Assembly (NCBI GenBank): GCA_003560935.1 | Contig: PWJF01000385.1 | Location: 1-7,552 of the forward strand | DNA from: Ignavibacteriales bacterium | GTDB lineage: Bacteria; Bacteroidota; Ignavibacteria; T3Sed10-11 | Reading direction: 5' to 3' | Length of the DNA stretch: 7,552 nucleotides | Shown: positions 5,627-7,552 of the stretch, in pieces | Layout: each line of letters opens with the position of its first letter | Numbering within the stretch: the first letter of the stretch is position 1 | Position numbers and translations under genes: made by a program | Notes under the pieces: model-generated | Told to the model about the DNA's origin: nothing | What the model saw: only the letters and a program-made list of their open reading frames with translations | The model's database searches: none

Positions 5627-7552
5627 TTAAATCCGTATACCTTTCAATCGCATCGAATTAAATATAACCAACAAACTGCTGACGATCATAACAAACGCAG
5701 CGAAGATAGGCTGCAGATATCCGAAAGCAGCGAACAGAATAGCAATTGAATTATACCCGAACGCCCACATGAGATTCCAGCTTATAATGCGTCTCGTTTT
5801 GTCAGACAGATTTATGATCCACGGTATTTTATCGAGGTGCGGGCCGAGTATGGTTATATCCGCATTCTCTTTTGCAATATCGGTCGCAGAGGCAAGCGTT
5901 ATACCGGTATCTGCGGCGGCGAGGGAAGGAGCGTCGTTTATGCCGTCGCCTACCATCGTTACGCCTTTCACCTTTTCATGCAACGCTCTGATATGATTGA
6001 TCTTATCCTGCGGCAGAAGTTGACCGTATATTTCCTTAATACCGAGTTCTCTTCCGACGCGCTCCGCGATCTCGATTCGATCGCCCGATAAAAGTACCGT
6101 TCTTATATTCATATCATGTAAAAGCTTAATTGCTTCGTGTGCGGATTCATGCAGAGTATCGCTTAGACCGATGATCCCTTTAATCTCACCATCCCAACCG
6201 CCGCACACCAGCGTACTGTCAATGGCGCCGATAACATTCTTTAAATGACCCGGAAGGAGGACATTATTCCCCTGGAGAAATTCCATGCTGCCGACGAAGA
6301 CATGTTTCCACTCTTCGTTTATTTTAACCTCGCCGTAAATTCCCCTGCCGGGCACATTCGTTACATTACGGGAATCATATCGCTTAACCTTTTGCGTTTC
6401 GGCATGGGAAAGTATTCCCTTACTCAACGGATGGTTTGAATCATACTCGAGCGATGCTATGACCGATAGAAATTCATCGGCCCTGCCGTCGGCATAAACA
6501 TTCCCGACGGTAAACTCACCCTTTGTAAGCGTCCCGGTTTTATCGAATACTGCAATTCTGGTCTTACCTACCCGCTCCATAACGCCGGCGGATTTTATCA
6601 AAATACCGTTTGCTGCCGACCGGCCGATCGATACCGCCGCGGCAATCGGACTTCCTATACCAAGCGCACAGGGACAGGCGACAACAAGCACCGCGAGAGC
6701 ATACATCAACGCAACATCGAACGATGAAATGAACGACCACGCTGTAAAGGATATAATCGCAATTGAAATAACGAGCGGTATAAATATTGCCGATATTTTG
6801 TCCACCATTTTCTGCAATGGGGATCGAGTTCTTTGTGCTTCTTCCATCATACGTACAATCCGTGCATGTACGGTCTCTTCACTCCCCGTGGTAGTACGGA
6901 CAATGATTGCCCCGTCGATATTCACCGTACCCGCAAATACCTCTTCGTCCGCAGTTTTCGCATGCGGCACCGATTCGCCGGTGAGTATTGCCTCGTTGAC
7001 CGAGGTTTCACCCGCCTCAATAACTCCGTCGATGGGAATATACTCACCCGGCAGCACACGCACCCGGCTGCCGACGGGAACTTCGTTTGAAGGTACCGTA
7101 TGTTCGTCACCGTTTTTCAAGATCCGTACATTGTCGGGGACAATATCGAGCAACTTTTGAATGGCATCGGTTGAGCGCACCTTTGCCGTCGCTTCGATAT
7201 ACCGGCCGAATGTCACCAGCACTATAATCATGGTCGCCGTATCGAGATACACATCATCCCCGCCGGTAAATACCTCATAGGTCGAATATCCGTATGCAGC
7301 AAGAGAACCGACCGCGATGAGACTATCCATCGATAGGTGGCGGCTCATTAACTCTTTGATACCGTTTCTGAGAAACGGATATCCGACAAGAAAAATAACG
7401 GGAGTTGAGAGAACGAACAAGAACATGCCGACATACGGAATTGCTTCGGGCTCAATTCCCCATCCATGCCACCGTTCGGCATAAAACACCCAACTGAACA
7501 GCATGACGTTCATTGAGAGCAGTGCCGAAAAACCGAGACGGATAAGGAACAT
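5627..7552 (-). CDS. Copper-exporting P1B-1 ATPase (CopA/CcoI type), 5' end probably outside window
   Basis: 641 residues are visible, counted from an ATG formed by the last three bases. An inner-membrane pump that moves Cu(I) out of the cytoplasm. In order: four hydrophobic segments (about 6-24, 40-61, 75-95, 104-120); actuator domain with TGES (191-194); the Cu-site CPC (293-295); DKTGT (337-341); the nucleotide domain HP (374-375) and GRG (402-404); SGD (489-491); GDGINDAP (535-542); and the last two helices with YN (600-601) and MIVSS (622-626). CPC, YN and MxxSS together are the ligands that define P1B-1 copper pumps. N-terminal metal-binding domains, usual before the first helix, are absent here, and the ATG falls on the window edge, so it is likely an internal Met. 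The SMNVM segment in the first helix recalls CcoI/FixI pumps that feed copper to cbb3 oxidase, so CopA and CcoI remain open alternatives. Confidence 0.94.
   Translation of the reverse strand: MFLIRLGFSALLSMNVMLFSWVFYAERWHGWGIEPEAIPYVGMFLFVLSTPVIFLVGYPFLRNGIKELMSRHLSMDSLIAVGSLAAYGYSTYEVFTGGDDVYLDTATMIIVLVTFGRYIEATAKVRSTDAIQKLLDIVPDNVRILKNGDEHTVPSNEVPVGSRVRVLPGEYIPIDGVIEAGETSVNEAILTGESVPHAKTADEEVFAGTVNIDGAIIVRTTTGSEETVHARIVRMMEEAQRTRSPLQKMVDKISAIFIPLVISIAIISFTAWSFISSFDVALMYALAVLVVACPCALGIGSPIAAAVSIGRSAANGILIKSAGVMERVGKTRIAVFDKTGTLTKGEFTVGNVYADGRADEFLSVIASLEYDSNHPLSKGILSHAETQKVKRYDSRNVTNVPGRGIYGEVKINEEWKHVFVGSMEFLQGNNVLLPGHLKNVIGAIDSTLVCGGWDGEIKGIIGLSDTLHESAHEAIKLLHDMNIRTVLLSGDRIEIAERVGRELGIKEIYGQLLPQDKINHIRALHEKVKGVTMVGDGINDAPSLAAADTGITLASATDIAKENADITILGPHLDKIPWIINLSDKTRRIISWNLMWAFGYNSIAILFAAFGYLQPIFAAFVMIVSSLLVIFNSMRLKGIRI

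Noticed and set aside
1..7552. A previously undescribed multi-gene defence or biosynthetic system
   Set aside because: Every sizeable gene falls in a well-known family (S9 peptidase, CutA, CopG/PIN pair, two P1B ATPases) in a loose arrangement. The sequence does not support a new system beyond the repeat and split-gene observations reported.

Overview
The window is ordinary bacterial chromosome of moderate GC with AT-rich intergenic DNA. It holds four intact or edge-cut protein genes, a toxin-antitoxin pair with a broken antitoxin, and two unusual repeat structures. The secreted S9C-type peptidase, the P1B ATPases, a CopG/PIN toxin-antitoxin pair and the short dispersed-looking repeats fit the Bacteroidota/Chlorobi/Ignavibacteria (FCB) type. 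This is an impression from gene content; the sequence has no rRNA or marker gene that would settle the taxonomy.

Layout. 1-1983 (minus) is an exported S9-family serine peptidase with its last residues beyond the left edge. 1984-2136 is a compact divergent promoter region. 2137-2457 (plus) is cutA, a small trimeric metal-tolerance/signalling-type protein. 2458-2599 holds a hairpin, a 10-bp palindrome and a promoter overlapped by a 24-bp near-perfect palindrome. 2600-3252 (plus) is a CopG-type antitoxin followed by a PIN-domain toxin. The antitoxin frame is interrupted by an in-frame TGA at 2738-2740, yet stays open after it to a 4-nt overlap with the toxin start. 3283-3352 is an array of ten degenerate 7-mers ending exactly at the stop codon of the next gene. 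3353-5365 (minus) is a P1B-type ATPase with SPC and HEGST signatures (Co/Zn/Fe class). 5366-5626 holds a nested inverted-repeat element. 5627-7552 (minus) is a P1B-1 copper ATPase (CPC, YN, MxxSS) that probably starts beyond the right edge.

How the parts fit. The two ATPases lie head-to-tail on the minus strand and would export monovalent copper and a divalent transition metal. With cutA about 900 bp away they suggest a metal-homeostasis neighbourhood, but cutA is on the other strand and the toxin-antitoxin pair lies between, so a shared operon is not supported except possibly for the ATPases. 

I see no clearly new multi-gene system. The observations most worth a second look are the split antitoxin with a preserved downstream frame, the palindrome over its promoter, the inverted-repeat element beside the ATPase start codon, and the heptamer array.
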